Assembly: GCA_040265115.1 (NCBI GenBank)
Contig: JBDQGZ010000071.1
Coordinates: 1-9,675 of the forward strand
Direction of reading: 5' to 3'
DNA length: 9,675 bases
Origin: M55B157 sp040265115
Lineage (GTDB): Bacteria; Actinomycetota; Actinomycetes; S36-B12
Shown: piece by piece, positions 1-6,294 of the stretch
Layout of the letters: each line of letters begins with the position of its first letter
Position numbering within the stretch: position 1 is the first letter of the stretch
Program-made: the position numbers and the translations under genes
Notes under the pieces: generated by a model
Seen by the model: the letters and a program-made list of their open reading frames with translations, nothing else
What the model was told of the DNA's origin: nothing
Database searches by the model: none

Positions 1-93
1 GCCTTGCCACCGCCGTGGGGAAGTCCGGCGAGAGCGTTTTTGTAGCTCATGGCCTGCGAGAGTCGAAGGGCATCGCGATAGGCCGCAGCACCA
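1..93. repeat. Inverted copy of dehydrogenase-internal sequence (left arm)
   Basis: Bases 1-93 are the exact reverse complement of 688-780, with no mismatch; the match stops at base 94. The outer end is cut by the window, so the repeat may be longer. The partner lies inside the coding sequence of the amino-acid dehydrogenase (its residues about 53-83), which has no reason to exist as an inverted copy about 600 bp upstream. The simplest reading is a fold-back chimera at a contig end, but a real inverted duplication cannot be excluded from one window. Confidence 0.95.
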
Positions 94-488
94 CCAGTGC
101 CTCGCCCACCGAATCCCCCTCGCCTACCGGCTCCGCCTCCCCCTCGCGGATCGTGGCCGTGCTGTGCGACGAGGCCACCGAGGAGTCCGTGGCCGCGATC
201 GAAGCTGCGGTCGATCCGGAGTTCTCCGTCAGCCAACTGGTGGACGTGCGCACCGACGATGACGCCCAGCACGCGATCCTCGGCTTCGTCGAAGGCCCGG
301 GTCTCGCGGTGCTCGCCCAGTGGATCGGCGACACGCTGGAGTTGACCAATCTTCAGTCAGCGGACGAGTTCGCCGCCCAGGTCAGCGATGCACCCCTCAT
401 TGGAGCGGTCGATCAGTCCACGCAGGACCTGCTCGACAACACCGTGAAGTGCTACACCGCGCTCTACGGCCCGGACGAGGACGAATAG
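93..488 (+). CDS. 3' part of an unrecognised gene; native 5' end not visible
   Basis: An open frame runs to a TAG at 486-488 with strong G/C preference at third positions, so the part right of base 93 looks genuinely coding. It could be read from an ATG at 15, but its first 26 residues would then be antisense dehydrogenase sequence from the inverted copy, so I do not accept that start. What remains is a Ser/Pro/Thr-rich linker (about 17 residues, SASPTESPSPTGSASPS), then a compact domain of about 110 residues starting RIVAVLCDEATEE, ending in an acidic GPDEDE tail. The linker suggests a multidomain, surface or lipoprotein-like context, but the N-terminus that would show this is missing. GTG codons at 153 and 159 are possible internal starts if the linker is not part of the protein. 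I do not recognise the domain. It lies 44 bp upstream of the dehydrogenase on the same strand. Confidence 0.6.
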   Translation, partial: TSASPTESPSPTGSASPSRIVAVLCDEATEESVAAIEAAVDPEFSVSQLVDVRTDDDAQHAILGFVEGPGLAVLAQWIGDTLELTNLQSADEFAAQVSDAPLIGAVDQSTQDLLDNTVKCYTALYGPDEDE

Positions 489-519
489 CCCCCGCAAGAG
501 CAGAGTGACGCCCTGCCGA

Positions 520-525
520 TAGAAA
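520..525 (+). promoter_or_regulatory. Putative -10 element of the dehydrogenase gene
   Basis: TAGAAA ends 7 nt before the GTG at 533. This is the spacing expected if transcription starts at or next to the start codon, and it repeats at several other genes in the window. No convincing -35 is seen. The run AGGGG at 527-531 lies too close to the GTG to act as a normal Shine-Dalgarno site. Confidence 0.4.
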
Positions 526-532
526 TAGGGGC

Positions 533-1618
533 GTGACGGGGCTGCCCTTCGATGTCGCGGAGTTCGACGACCACGAGCAGGTGGTCGTAGGTGCCGACCC
601 CGACACCGGCTTGCGCGCCTTCGTCGCCATTCACTCGACGTCTCGTGGCCCGGCCCTCGGTGGATGCCGCATGGTCGCCTACCCCGATGGTGCTGCGGCC
701 TATCGCGATGCCCTTCGACTCTCGCAGGCCATGAGCTACAAAAACGCTCTCGCCGGACTTCCCCACGGCGGTGGCAAGGCGGTGATCTGGGCTGATCCCA
801 CGCGCGATAAATCCCCAGAGTTGTTCCACGCCATGGGTTCTTTCATTGCGTCGTTGTCCGGTCGCTACATCACCGCCGGCGATGTCGGCATCTCCGTCGC
901 CGATCTCGACGTCATCGGCGAGACGAATCCATGGACGACCGGTCGCTCCCCCGAGCGCGGCGGTGCTGGTGACTCGGGCATTCTCACCGCCTTCGGTGTC
1001 TGGCAGGGAATGCGTGCCGCCGCTGCCCACCACTGGGGCACGGACTCCCTCGCCGATCGCCATGTGGGAATCCTGGGCGCCGGCAAGGTCGGCGGTCGAC
1101 TCGCCGTGCACCTCGCGGAGGAGGAGGGTGCCCGCGTCACCGTCGTCGACCCGTCGACCGACGCACTCGATGCCCTTCGAGTTCGGCTAACCAGCGATCG
1201 CTTCGACACGGCTGATTCGCTGGAGGACCTGCTCGCTCGTGGCATTGATGTGCTGAGCCCCAATGCTCTCGGCGGCGTCCTCACCCCCGACCTCGCCAGC
1301 AGCCTGCAAGTCGGCATCGTGTGTGGTGGTGCGAACAACCAGCTCGCAGCTCCGGAGGTCGCCGACACCCTCGCCGCCCGAGGGGTTCTCTATGCCCCGG
1401 ACTACCTGGTCAACTGCGGCGGGGTCGTTCAGGTGGCCGATGAACTGCTCGGCTTCGATCCCGACCGAGCGCGAGCCCGCGTCGCCGAGGTGTTCGACAC
1501 CACCCTCGAGGTGCTGCGCCGGGCGGACCGGGAGGGCACCACACCGACAGCTGCTGCGGCAGCCGAGGCCCGCGAGCGGATCGCGGCGGGCACCCGGGCG
1601 CGGTACAGCCCTGCCTAG
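533..1618 (+). CDS. Leu/Val/Phe-type NAD-dependent amino-acid dehydrogenase
   Basis: The predicted 361-residue protein matches the usual length of the leucine/valine/phenylalanine dehydrogenase branch of the Glu/Leu/Phe/Val dehydrogenase family. These enzymes reversibly deaminate a branched or aromatic amino acid to the 2-oxo acid plus ammonia with NAD+. Visible hallmarks are GPALGGCRM near the N-terminus, YKNALAGL with the substrate-binding Lys70, GGGK with the catalytic Lys82, DVG with Asp117, and the Rossmann glycine motif GAGKVGG at 182-188. NCGGVVQVADE follows in the C-terminal part. The GTG at 533 gives the expected N-terminus (FDDHEQVV begins within 20 residues). Proximity to DUF3073, purM and purF matches the valine dehydrogenase neighbourhood of Streptomyces, but substrate choice cannot be read from the sequence. 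It probably serves branched-chain amino acid catabolism in the cytoplasm. Confidence 0.93.
   Translation: MTGLPFDVAEFDDHEQVVVGADPDTGLRAFVAIHSTSRGPALGGCRMVAYPDGAAAYRDALRLSQAMSYKNALAGLPHGGGKAVIWADPTRDKSPELFHAMGSFIASLSGRYITAGDVGISVADLDVIGETNPWTTGRSPERGGAGDSGILTAFGVWQGMRAAAAHHWGTDSLADRHVGILGAGKVGGRLAVHLAEEEGARVTVVDPSTDALDALRVRLTSDRFDTADSLEDLLARGIDVLSPNALGGVLTPDLASSLQVGIVCGGANNQLAAPEVADTLAARGVLYAPDYLVNCGGVVQVADELLGFDPDRARARVAEVFDTTLEVLRRADREGTTPTAAAAAEARERIAAGTRARYSPA
688..780. repeat. Right arm of the 93-bp perfect inverted repeat
   Basis: This segment inside the dehydrogenase gene is the exact reverse complement of bases 1-93. The coding frame runs through it undisturbed and includes Lys70 and nearly all of the GGGK motif, so this is the native copy. 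Confidence 0.95.
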
Positions 1619-1673
1619 CCTTCTCCTAGCCCCCTCCAGAGCCTCCCCCTGAGGGTTCCAGACCCCCTCCGAC

Positions 1674-1702
1674 TGTGGAATCGGCCAGCGGGGAGGTATG
1701 GT
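1674..1702 (+). promoter_or_regulatory. Possible promoter of the DUF3073 gene
   Basis: TATGGT at 1697-1702 is a fair -10 hexamer, and TGTGGA at 1674-1679 lies a 17-bp spacer upstream as a weak -35. Initiation would fall near 1709 and give a leader of about 145 nt before the ATG at 1856. Other starts are possible in this G+C-rich stretch. Confidence 0.35.
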
Positions 1703-1718
1703 GGGGACTCGCCGATCG

Positions 1719-1840
1719 GTCTGCCCGGTCACCCATCGGGCGGACGCCTCGGCGCTGCGAGCATCGTCGCGAGCACCCACGTGGCGTTGCCACGCGACGT
1801 GCATCTGTCCACCACGATTCACCGGGGCGCTGGCCCTGGT
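1719..1840 (+). promoter_or_regulatory. Hairpin-rich 5' leader of the DUF3073 gene
   Basis: The gap between the dehydrogenase stop and the DUF3073 start (1619-1855) holds no convincing gene. It does hold three possible stems in succession. GTCTGCCCG (1719-1727) pairs with CGGGCGGAC (1737-1745) through one G-U pair. CGTGGC (1780-1785) pairs with GCCACG (1789-1794). ACCGGGGC (1821-1828) pairs with GCCCTGGT (1833-1840) through one G-U pair, ending 2 nt before the Shine-Dalgarno sequence. Short stems arise easily by chance at this G+C content, so function is unproven. Confidence 0.3.
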
Positions 1841-1842
1841 CG

Positions 1843-1848
1843 AGGGGG
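1843..1848 (+). promoter_or_regulatory. Shine-Dalgarno site fixing the DUF3073 start
   Basis: AGGGGG ends 7 nt before the ATG at 1856. Together with the family-typical N-terminus MGRGRAKAKQTKVAR, this selects 1856 over an in-frame ATG at 1781. Confidence 0.6.
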
Positions 1849-1855
1849 TCGAGCC

Positions 1856-2074
1856 ATGGGGCGCGGCCGAGCTAAGGCGAAGCAAACCAAGGTTGCCCGT
1901 GCGCTGAAGTACGGGGGTCCGCAGACCGATCTGGAGCGTCTGCAGGCCGAGCTGTCCGGTGCCTCCACCGGATCTGAGTCATCCGCCGCCGTGGATGACG
2001 TTGTCGACGATGACTATTCCGATCCGTATGCGGACTACGTCGACTCCGACGACGACGATCGTCGAGCGGGCTAG
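1856..2074 (+). CDS. DUF3073 family small protein
   Basis: This predicted 72-residue protein has the signature of the actinobacterial DUF3073 family: a very basic N-terminus MGRGRAKAKQTKVARALKY, a short predicted helix (TDLERLQAEL), and an acidic tail rich in Asp, Ser and Tyr (residues about 45-72). The family is conserved next to purM and purF in many Actinomycetota and has no established function. The basic head could bind nucleic acid or the ribosome, but that is inference. No membrane segment or signal peptide is present. It converges on purM with only 11 bp between the stops. It has its own likely promoter and, unlike most genes here, a leader with a Shine-Dalgarno site. Confidence 0.9.
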   Translation: MGRGRAKAKQTKVARALKYGGPQTDLERLQAELSGASTGSESSAAVDDVVDDDYSDPYADYVDSDDDDRRAG

Positions 2075-2085
2075 TTCAGCGCCCC

Positions 2086-3207
2086 TCAGTTAGCCCTCGT
2101 GGTTCCCTGCTCGTGGAACCAGGCGGGGCCGAGCAGGCTCACCACTCCCCCGGTTCCGCCCTTGGCCTCAGCATCCCCGGTTTCCCCCTCGCCACGCCGC
2201 CGCACTGTTCCGCAGATCCAGGCGGGCAGACCGCGCTCACCCAGCCGGGCGAGAGCCGCCTCGGCCTCTTCCGCCGCCACGACGGCCACCATCCCGAGAC
2301 CGAGGTTGAAGGTTCGCTCCATCTCAACCGGCGCAACGCCGGTCGCAGCGATCAGGTCGAACACCGGCTGGGGCCGCCAACTCGCCCGATCGACATCAGC
2401 GGCGAGGTCAGTGGGAAGCACCCGGGCAATATTGGCCGCGATCCCCCCACCAGTGATGTGAGCGAAGGCATGGACATCAACGTGCGCGGCGAGATCGAGG
2501 CAGTCGCGGGCATAGATGCGGGTGGGCTCGAGCAATTCCTCCCCGATCGTGCGACCGAGCTCCTCGACATTCCGGTGGAGTGTCGCATCGATGCCTGCAG
2601 TATCGGTTCCCAGCAGGGCCCGACGAGCGAGTGAGTAGCCATTCGAGTGCAACCCCGACGACCCCATCGCGATGAGGACGTCCCCCGCGCGCACTCGATC
2701 CGGGCCGAGGAGTTCATCGGCCTCGACGACTCCTGTCCCAGCACCTGCGACGTCGTACTCATCGGGACCGAGCAGGCCCGGATGCTCCGCCGTTTCACCA
2801 CCCACGAGCGCGCATCCGGCGATCTCGCATCCACGCGCGATGCCGGCCACGATCGCAGCGATGCGCTCGGGATATACCTTGCCGGTGGCGATGTAGTCGG
2901 TGAGGAACAGCGGCTCTGCTCCACACACCACGAGGTCGTCGACGACCATCGCGACAAGGTCCTGGCCGATCGTGTCATGGATATCCATGCGTTGGGCCAC
3001 AGCCACTTTCGTGCCGACACCGTCGGTCGAGGTCGCAAGAAGTGGACGGCGGAAGCGGGCCAGCGCCGACGCATCGAACAGACCGGCGAAGCCACCGAAG
3101 TCCCCTACGACTTCAGGTCGAGTGGCCCGGGACACCGCCGCGCGCATCAGGGCAACCGCACGTTCACCGGCCTCGACATCGACACCGGCGTCGGCGTAGG
3201 AACTCAT
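2086..3207 (-). CDS. purM: Phosphoribosylformylglycinamidine cyclo-ligase (AIR synthetase)
   Basis: The enzyme converts FGAM to AIR using ATP, the fifth step of IMP synthesis, in the cytoplasm. The predicted 373-residue protein shows the PurM-family features: STDGVGTK at 60-67 (nucleotide-binding loop), DLVAMVVDDLVVCGAEP at 83-99, GGETAEHPG at 136-144, the GSSGLHSNGYSL segment at 182-193 and HITGGGIAANI at 250-260. It is somewhat longer than most homologues. Part of the extra length is a Gly/Glu-rich stretch at about residues 338-354 (RRGEGETGDAEAKGGTG) inside the C-terminal domain before the final helix; it looks like a flexible surface insertion. Its ATG overlaps the purF stop as ATGA, implying translational coupling and one transcript with purF. 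Confidence 0.97.
   Translation of the reverse strand: MSSYADAGVDVEAGERAVALMRAAVSRATRPEVVGDFGGFAGLFDASALARFRRPLLATSTDGVGTKVAVAQRMDIHDTIGQDLVAMVVDDLVVCGAEPLFLTDYIATGKVYPERIAAIVAGIARGCEIAGCALVGGETAEHPGLLGPDEYDVAGAGTGVVEADELLGPDRVRAGDVLIAMGSSGLHSNGYSLARRALLGTDTAGIDATLHRNVEELGRTIGEELLEPTRIYARDCLDLAAHVDVHAFAHITGGGIAANIARVLPTDLAADVDRASWRPQPVFDLIAATGVAPVEMERTFNLGLGMVAVVAAEEAEAALARLGERGLPAWICGTVRRRGEGETGDAEAKGGTGGVVSLLGPAWFHEQGTTRAN
2100..2121. terminator. Possible shared hairpin between convergent DUF3073 and purM
   Basis: TGGTTCC (2100-2106) and GGAACCA (2115-2121) form a perfect 7-bp stem with an 8-nt loop. It lies 25 bp beyond the DUF3073 stop and inside the last dozen codons of purM. No T-tract follows. 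With only 11 bp between the two stops, a terminator for DUF3073 would have to lie within purM, so this is the best visible candidate. Confidence 0.3.
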
Positions 3208-4724
3208 CGACGAATGCTCGATCCGCTGGGAGTGTCTCGTTCGGCACGCATCGCGAGACCTTCGAGCAGATGCTTGCCGATCACCTCAGGTTCAGGCACC
3301 GGGACTGGATACACCCCGTCGAAGCACGCGCGACACAACCGGTCCGCGGGGATGGTGGTGGCCTCGGTGAGCTCCTCAAGCGACACATAGCCGAGAGAGT
3401 CCGCGCCGATCGAGGTGCGGATCTCCTCGACGCTGAGTCCATTGGCGATCAGCTCGGCGCGGGAGGCGAAGTCGATGCCGTAGAAGCAGGGCCACTTCAC
3501 CGGCGGTGAGGAAATCCGGACGTGCACCTCACGCGCTCCTGCTTCGCGCAACATGCGGATCAAGGCGCGCTGGGTGTTGCCGCGCACGATCGAGTCGTCC
3601 ACGACGACAAGGCGCTGATCGGCGATCACCTCGCGCAACGGGTTCAACTTCAACCGGATGCCCAACTGCCGGATCGTCTGTGATGGCTGGATGAAGGTGC
3701 GCCCGACATAGGCGTTCTTGACCAGTCCTTCGGCGAAGGGGATGCCTGATTCCTGGGCGAAGCCGATCGCGCCGTAGCGACCCGACTCCGGCACCGGGAT
3801 GACCAGGTCCGCCTCCGCCGGGTGCTCGCGGGCCAACCGACGACCGATCTCCACCCGGGTCGACTGAACGCTTCGTCCCGCAATCGAGGTATCGGGTCGC
3901 GCGAGGTAGACGTATTCGAACAGGCAGCCCTTCGGGGTCGCCTCGGCGAACCGATGAGAACGAAGCCCGTGCTCGTCGATGGCGATCAACTCACCGGGCT
4001 CGATCTCCCGCACGAATGCCGCACCCACGATGTCCAGGGCCGCGGTCTCACTGGCGACCACCCAACCGTGCTCGAGGCGTCCAAGCACCAGTGGCCGGAT
4101 GCCGAGAGGGTCGCGAGCCGCATACAGCGTCGTGTCGTCCATGAACACCAGCGAATAGGCGCCCGCGAGCGTAGGTAGTTCCTCGATAGCCGCAGCCTCG
4201 AGTGAGAGGTCGGGATGCGCGGCGATGAGCGCGGAGATGAGGTCGGTGTCGGAGGTCGAACGGCTGATTTTCGTGCCGAGCGGGAGTTCCCCGCGGGCCT
4301 CCTCGAGCGCTGCCACCCGTTGGGCCAACTCGGCCGTGTTCGTCAGATTTCCGTTGTGTCCGAGGGCAAGATGCCCCGTCGCTGTCGCCCGGAAGGTGGG
4401 TTGGGCGTTCTCCCAGGATGATGATCCGGTCGTGGAATATCGGGTATGACCGATAGCGACGAAACCACGAAGTGATTCCAGGCTCGCCTCGGTGAACACC
4501 TGCGCCACCAGACCCATGTCCTTCATCACCACGATGTGGTGGCCATCGCTCACCGCGATGCCGGCTGACTCCTGCCCGCGATGCTGCAGCGCATACAGAC
4601 CGAAGTAGGTGAGTTTCGCGACCTCATCGCCTGGCGCCCAGACCCCGAACACGCCGCATGCGTCCTGGGGGCCGCGATCGATCGGATCGAGGTCGTGGGT
4701 GAGCCTGCCGTCGCCGCGCGCCAC
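3204..4724 (-). CDS. purF: Amidophosphoribosyltransferase (glutamine PRPP amidotransferase)
   Basis: PurF makes 5-phosphoribosylamine from PRPP and glutamine, the committed step of purine synthesis. The predicted 506-residue protein begins with about 22 residues that would be removed to expose Cys23 (DACGVFGVW), the N-terminal nucleophile of the glutaminase domain; GHNGN is at 122-126. The phosphoribosyltransferase domain carries VVVDDSIVRGNT at 373-384. Cys267, Cys413, Cys464 and Cys467 (CRAC) match the four ligands of the [4Fe-4S] cluster of the Bacillus subtilis-type enzyme, so this is the cluster-bearing, propeptide-processed class. The start is GTG at 4724, with TAGACT 7 nt upstream and no Shine-Dalgarno site. 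It is followed by purM with a 4-bp overlap. purL and purQ, often nearby in actinobacteria, are not in this window. Confidence 0.98.
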   Translation of the reverse strand: MARGDGRLTHDLDPIDRGPQDACGVFGVWAPGDEVAKLTYFGLYALQHRGQESAGIAVSDGHHIVVMKDMGLVAQVFTEASLESLRGFVAIGHTRYSTTGSSSWENAQPTFRATATGHLALGHNGNLTNTAELAQRVAALEEARGELPLGTKISRSTSDTDLISALIAAHPDLSLEAAAIEELPTLAGAYSLVFMDDTTLYAARDPLGIRPLVLGRLEHGWVVASETAALDIVGAAFVREIEPGELIAIDEHGLRSHRFAEATPKGCLFEYVYLARPDTSIAGRSVQSTRVEIGRRLAREHPAEADLVIPVPESGRYGAIGFAQESGIPFAEGLVKNAYVGRTFIQPSQTIRQLGIRLKLNPLREVIADQRLVVVDDSIVRGNTQRALIRMLREAGAREVHVRISSPPVKWPCFYGIDFASRAELIANGLSVEEIRTSIGADSLGYVSLEELTEATTIPADRLCRACFDGVYPVPVPEPEVIGKHLLEGLAMRAERDTPSGSSIRR

Positions 4725-4731
4725 GATAGTG

Positions 4732-4737
4732 AGTCTA
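4732..4737 (-). promoter_or_regulatory. -10 element of the purF-purM operon
   Basis: Read on the minus strand, TAGACT ends 7 nt before the GTG of purF and no purine-rich Shine-Dalgarno lies between. Transcription starting 6-7 nt downstream would begin at or beside the start codon, so the mRNA is probably leaderless. No good -35 is seen. The same TAGACT-N7-GTG arrangement occurs at the DUF368 gene. Confidence 0.55.
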
Positions 4738-4752
4738 GGGGATCGACTCGGC

Positions 4753-4893
4753 TTATCTCGCCGGCGTCATCGAATCCGTACGGCATCTATAGCGGCGGCC
4801 GGAATTGCCGCTTTGCCCGGTGCGGAATACCAGCCAGGTGAAGATCGCGGACAGCACGGAGAAGACCACGAAGCTGACAACAAATCCCGTCAC
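4753..4893 (-). CDS. Possible small single-span membrane protein upstream of purF
   Basis: A GTG-started frame of 46 codons ends in TAA 28 bp upstream of purF. It encodes an uncharged hydrophobic stretch of about 22 residues (VTGFVVSFVVFSVLSAIF onward to TWLVF), followed by a basic, Gly/Ser-containing tail (RTGQSGNSGRRYRCR). That topology, one helix with positive charges after it, is typical of small membrane proteins. GGTGGA lies about 9 nt before the GTG as a weak ribosome site. It could equally be the remnant of a longer gene: the frame stays open upstream for about 20 codons to a TGA. The rest of the 4741-5054 gap shows no other convincing gene. Confidence 0.35.
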   Translation of the reverse strand: MTGFVVSFVVFSVLSAIFTWLVFRTGQSGNSGRRYRCRTDSMTPAR

Positions 4894-5007
4894 ACCGCAT
4901 TTCCACCGAGGCCGAGAAGCCAGCCCGTGAACTACCGACGCATACCCAGACCTTCAAAGAAGCGACCCCGTCACTCTTGGTTTTGCCAGAACCTTTCCAG
5001 CACCTGA

Positions 5008-5052
5008 GACAAGTTTCGCTGAAATGTTCCACGTAATCCGACAAGATTCGCT
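5008..5052 (+). promoter_or_regulatory. 13-bp direct repeat upstream of the DUF6790-like gene
   Basis: GACAAGTTTCGCT (5008-5020) and GACAAGATTCGCT (5040-5052) differ at one base. They are 32 bp apart start to start, about three helical turns, and the second ends 2 bp before the ATG at 5055. The second copy contains CAAGAT (5042-5047), a weak -10-like hexamer ending 7 nt before the start codon. A regulator binding both copies on one DNA face would cover the promoter, so this is an operator candidate. Confidence 0.4.
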
Positions 5053-5054
5053 AC

Positions 5055-5522
5055 ATGGCCGTTCTGGCGTTACCAGCGACGCTTCTTGTTGCGTGGGTGC
5101 TCGTCCTCATCGGCGTGACACCGCCGGGGGCCGATCCAGGCGATGAGTTCGCGCAGACCGCGATGCGCTGGATGATGACAATGCCTGCGGGTTACCTCAT
5201 TATCGCGAGCGGGATCATGCACACTGTTTTCGCACGGTCAACGGCGAAGAATATCGGATGGACCACCAACGGATTCCAATACGAACTCGGCTTCGTCAGC
5301 ATCGGCCTGGGTATCGCCGGCGTTGTCGCCGCTTACGTTGGTGGGACCTCGTGGCTGGTGCTCTCCATCGTGCTGAGTGTTTTTCTGCTCGGTGCCGCGG
5401 GTCTGCATGTCAAGGAGATGGTTCGCGATCGGAACTTCGCCTGGGGGAACACCTGGGTTCTGCTCTACGACATTGGGCTTCCCGTGTCACTCATAGCTCT
5501 GCTTGTCGCCGGCGCAGCCTAG
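5055..5522 (+). CDS. Small multi-span membrane protein, DUF6790-like
   Basis: The 155-residue product has about five hydrophobic segments, at roughly residues 3-21, 42-60, 74-97, 99-118 and 134-154. The central part (IGWTTNGFQYELGFVSIGLG) and the later LGAAGLHVKEM followed by NFAWGNTWVLLYDIGLP resemble my recollection of the DUF6790 membrane family, which has no established function. The ATG at 5055 has no Shine-Dalgarno site and may be read leaderless, so the start is somewhat uncertain. The 5' half looks less G+C-rich than its neighbours. It is divergent from the purF side and ends 6 bp from the convergent Ala-rich gene. A direct repeat sits at its start. It could be a transporter-like or stress membrane protein, but nothing in the sequence decides that. 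Confidence 0.75.
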   Translation: MAVLALPATLLVAWVLVLIGVTPPGADPGDEFAQTAMRWMMTMPAGYLIIASGIMHTVFARSTAKNIGWTTNGFQYELGFVSIGLGIAGVVAAYVGGTSWLVLSIVLSVFLLGAAGLHVKEMVRDRNFAWGNTWVLLYDIGLPVSLIALLVAGAA

Positions 5523-5528
5523 AACGGC

Positions 5529-6245
5529 CTAAGCGGCCGCCGCCGGGATTGGTTCGGGCTCAGGGACAGGGCTCAATGCGGCGACGAGCGCGTCGCGAGC
5601 AGCCTTCACCTCAGCACGGAAGGTAACCGTGGCCTCCTTCTTCGCGGCCACGAAATCCTTGTTGATCATCCGCTGTGCCTGGCGGTATTCCTTCGCCGCC
5701 GCACGCTTCTCCTCGCGGGTGGTTGCCGCATCACGAGCGGCGCCATAGGCCTCCCGAGCTTCCTTCTTCGCCGCGTGCTTGTCCGCAACAGCCGCAGCCT
5801 TGCCGGACGCGAGCGCGGCATGCGCGACAGCAATCGCGTCGCGGTAGTCCGCCACCGGCTGGACCTGATCGGCCGGCAGGGTCGCGGCATCGAAAGCGGC
5901 AACCGCTGACTGCATCGTGGCCTGGAAAGCTTCCTTCGCCGCCTGCCTCGCCACGCGATCATCGCCGGCGGCCTCCTTCGCCGCAGCATACGCCTCACGA
6001 GCGGTGATCTTCGCCGCTTCGAACGCAGCGTATGCGTCCTCGGTGACGTTTCGATCGACCACGGACTCCAGCCAACGATCGGACTGGGGAGCGTTGGGCT
6101 TGGGCTTGGTGGAGGACATGGACGGCCCGTCCCCACCCGGGCGAGCCTGCGCGGTTGTCGCACCAACGGCGGCTCCGCCGAGGAGGAGTGCACCTGCGGT
6201 GACGGCTGCGCCGATGCGGCGGCTGGTATTCGAGGTCATGATCAT
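5529..6245 (-). CDS. Secreted Ala-rich helical protein, paralogue A
   Basis: A product of about 238 residues begins with a basic stretch and hydrophobic core (GAAVTAGALLLGGAAVGA) ending in TAQA, a good signal peptidase I site before RPGGDG. The mature part is almost wholly Ala/Lys/Glu/Arg helix, probably coiled or bundled, without cysteine. It contains DRWLESVVDRNVTEDA and LPADQVQPVADYRDA, both shared with paralogue B. Two halves resemble each other around AREAYAAAKEAAGDD and AREAYGAARDAATT, suggesting an internal duplication. The tail ends in a Pro/Glu/Ala stretch (PVPEPEPIPAAAA) absent from B. The start may be the ATG at 6245 (degenerate GGCGGA site) or at 6239; the latter aligns residue for residue with B and lies 7 nt after GATACT. 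No anchor or known domain was recognised; an extracellular or envelope role is inferred only. Confidence 0.8.
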   Translation of the reverse strand: MIMTSNTSRRIGAAVTAGALLLGGAAVGATTAQARPGGDGPSMSSTKPKPNAPQSDRWLESVVDRNVTEDAYAAFEAAKITAREAYAAAKEAAGDDRVARQAAKEAFQATMQSAVAAFDAATLPADQVQPVADYRDAIAVAHAALASGKAAAVADKHAAKKEAREAYGAARDAATTREEKRAAAKEYRQAQRMINKDFVAAKKEATVTFRAEVKAARDALVAALSPVPEPEPIPAAAA

Positions 6246-6294
6246 GAGTATCCGCCCGATTCGCGGTGATTCCGACTGCTCAGGTGGGATCCCC

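Noticed and set aside
15..92. N-terminal 26 codons of the first open frame, from an ATG at 15
   Set aside because: This part is the inverted copy of dehydrogenase sequence, so it is antisense-derived and not a credible protein N-terminus.
1619..1696. Terminator after the dehydrogenase
   Set aside because: C-rich runs give only 3-4 bp stems; I found no credible hairpin.
1781..1855. Extended DUF3073 start at 1781
   Set aside because: It would add 25 non-conserved residues and lacks a ribosome site. The ATG at 1856 has a Shine-Dalgarno site and the family-typical MGRGRAK start.
464..1885. Long minus-strand open frames of 215 and 232 codons opposite the dehydrogenase
   Set aside because: The plus strand has complete family motifs. 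The antisense frames show no recognisable domain and are explained by G+C-rich codon use.
4787..5044. 85-codon minus-strand frame overlapping the small membrane ORF
   Set aside because: Its product has no coherent domain or hydrophobic segment, and the overlapping frame gives a clean transmembrane helix instead.
5525..5540. Small stem CGGCC/GGCCG and the GCGGCCGC palindrome at the convergent stops
   Set aside because: A 5-bp stem of pure G/C is expected by chance in this composition, and no terminator features accompany it.
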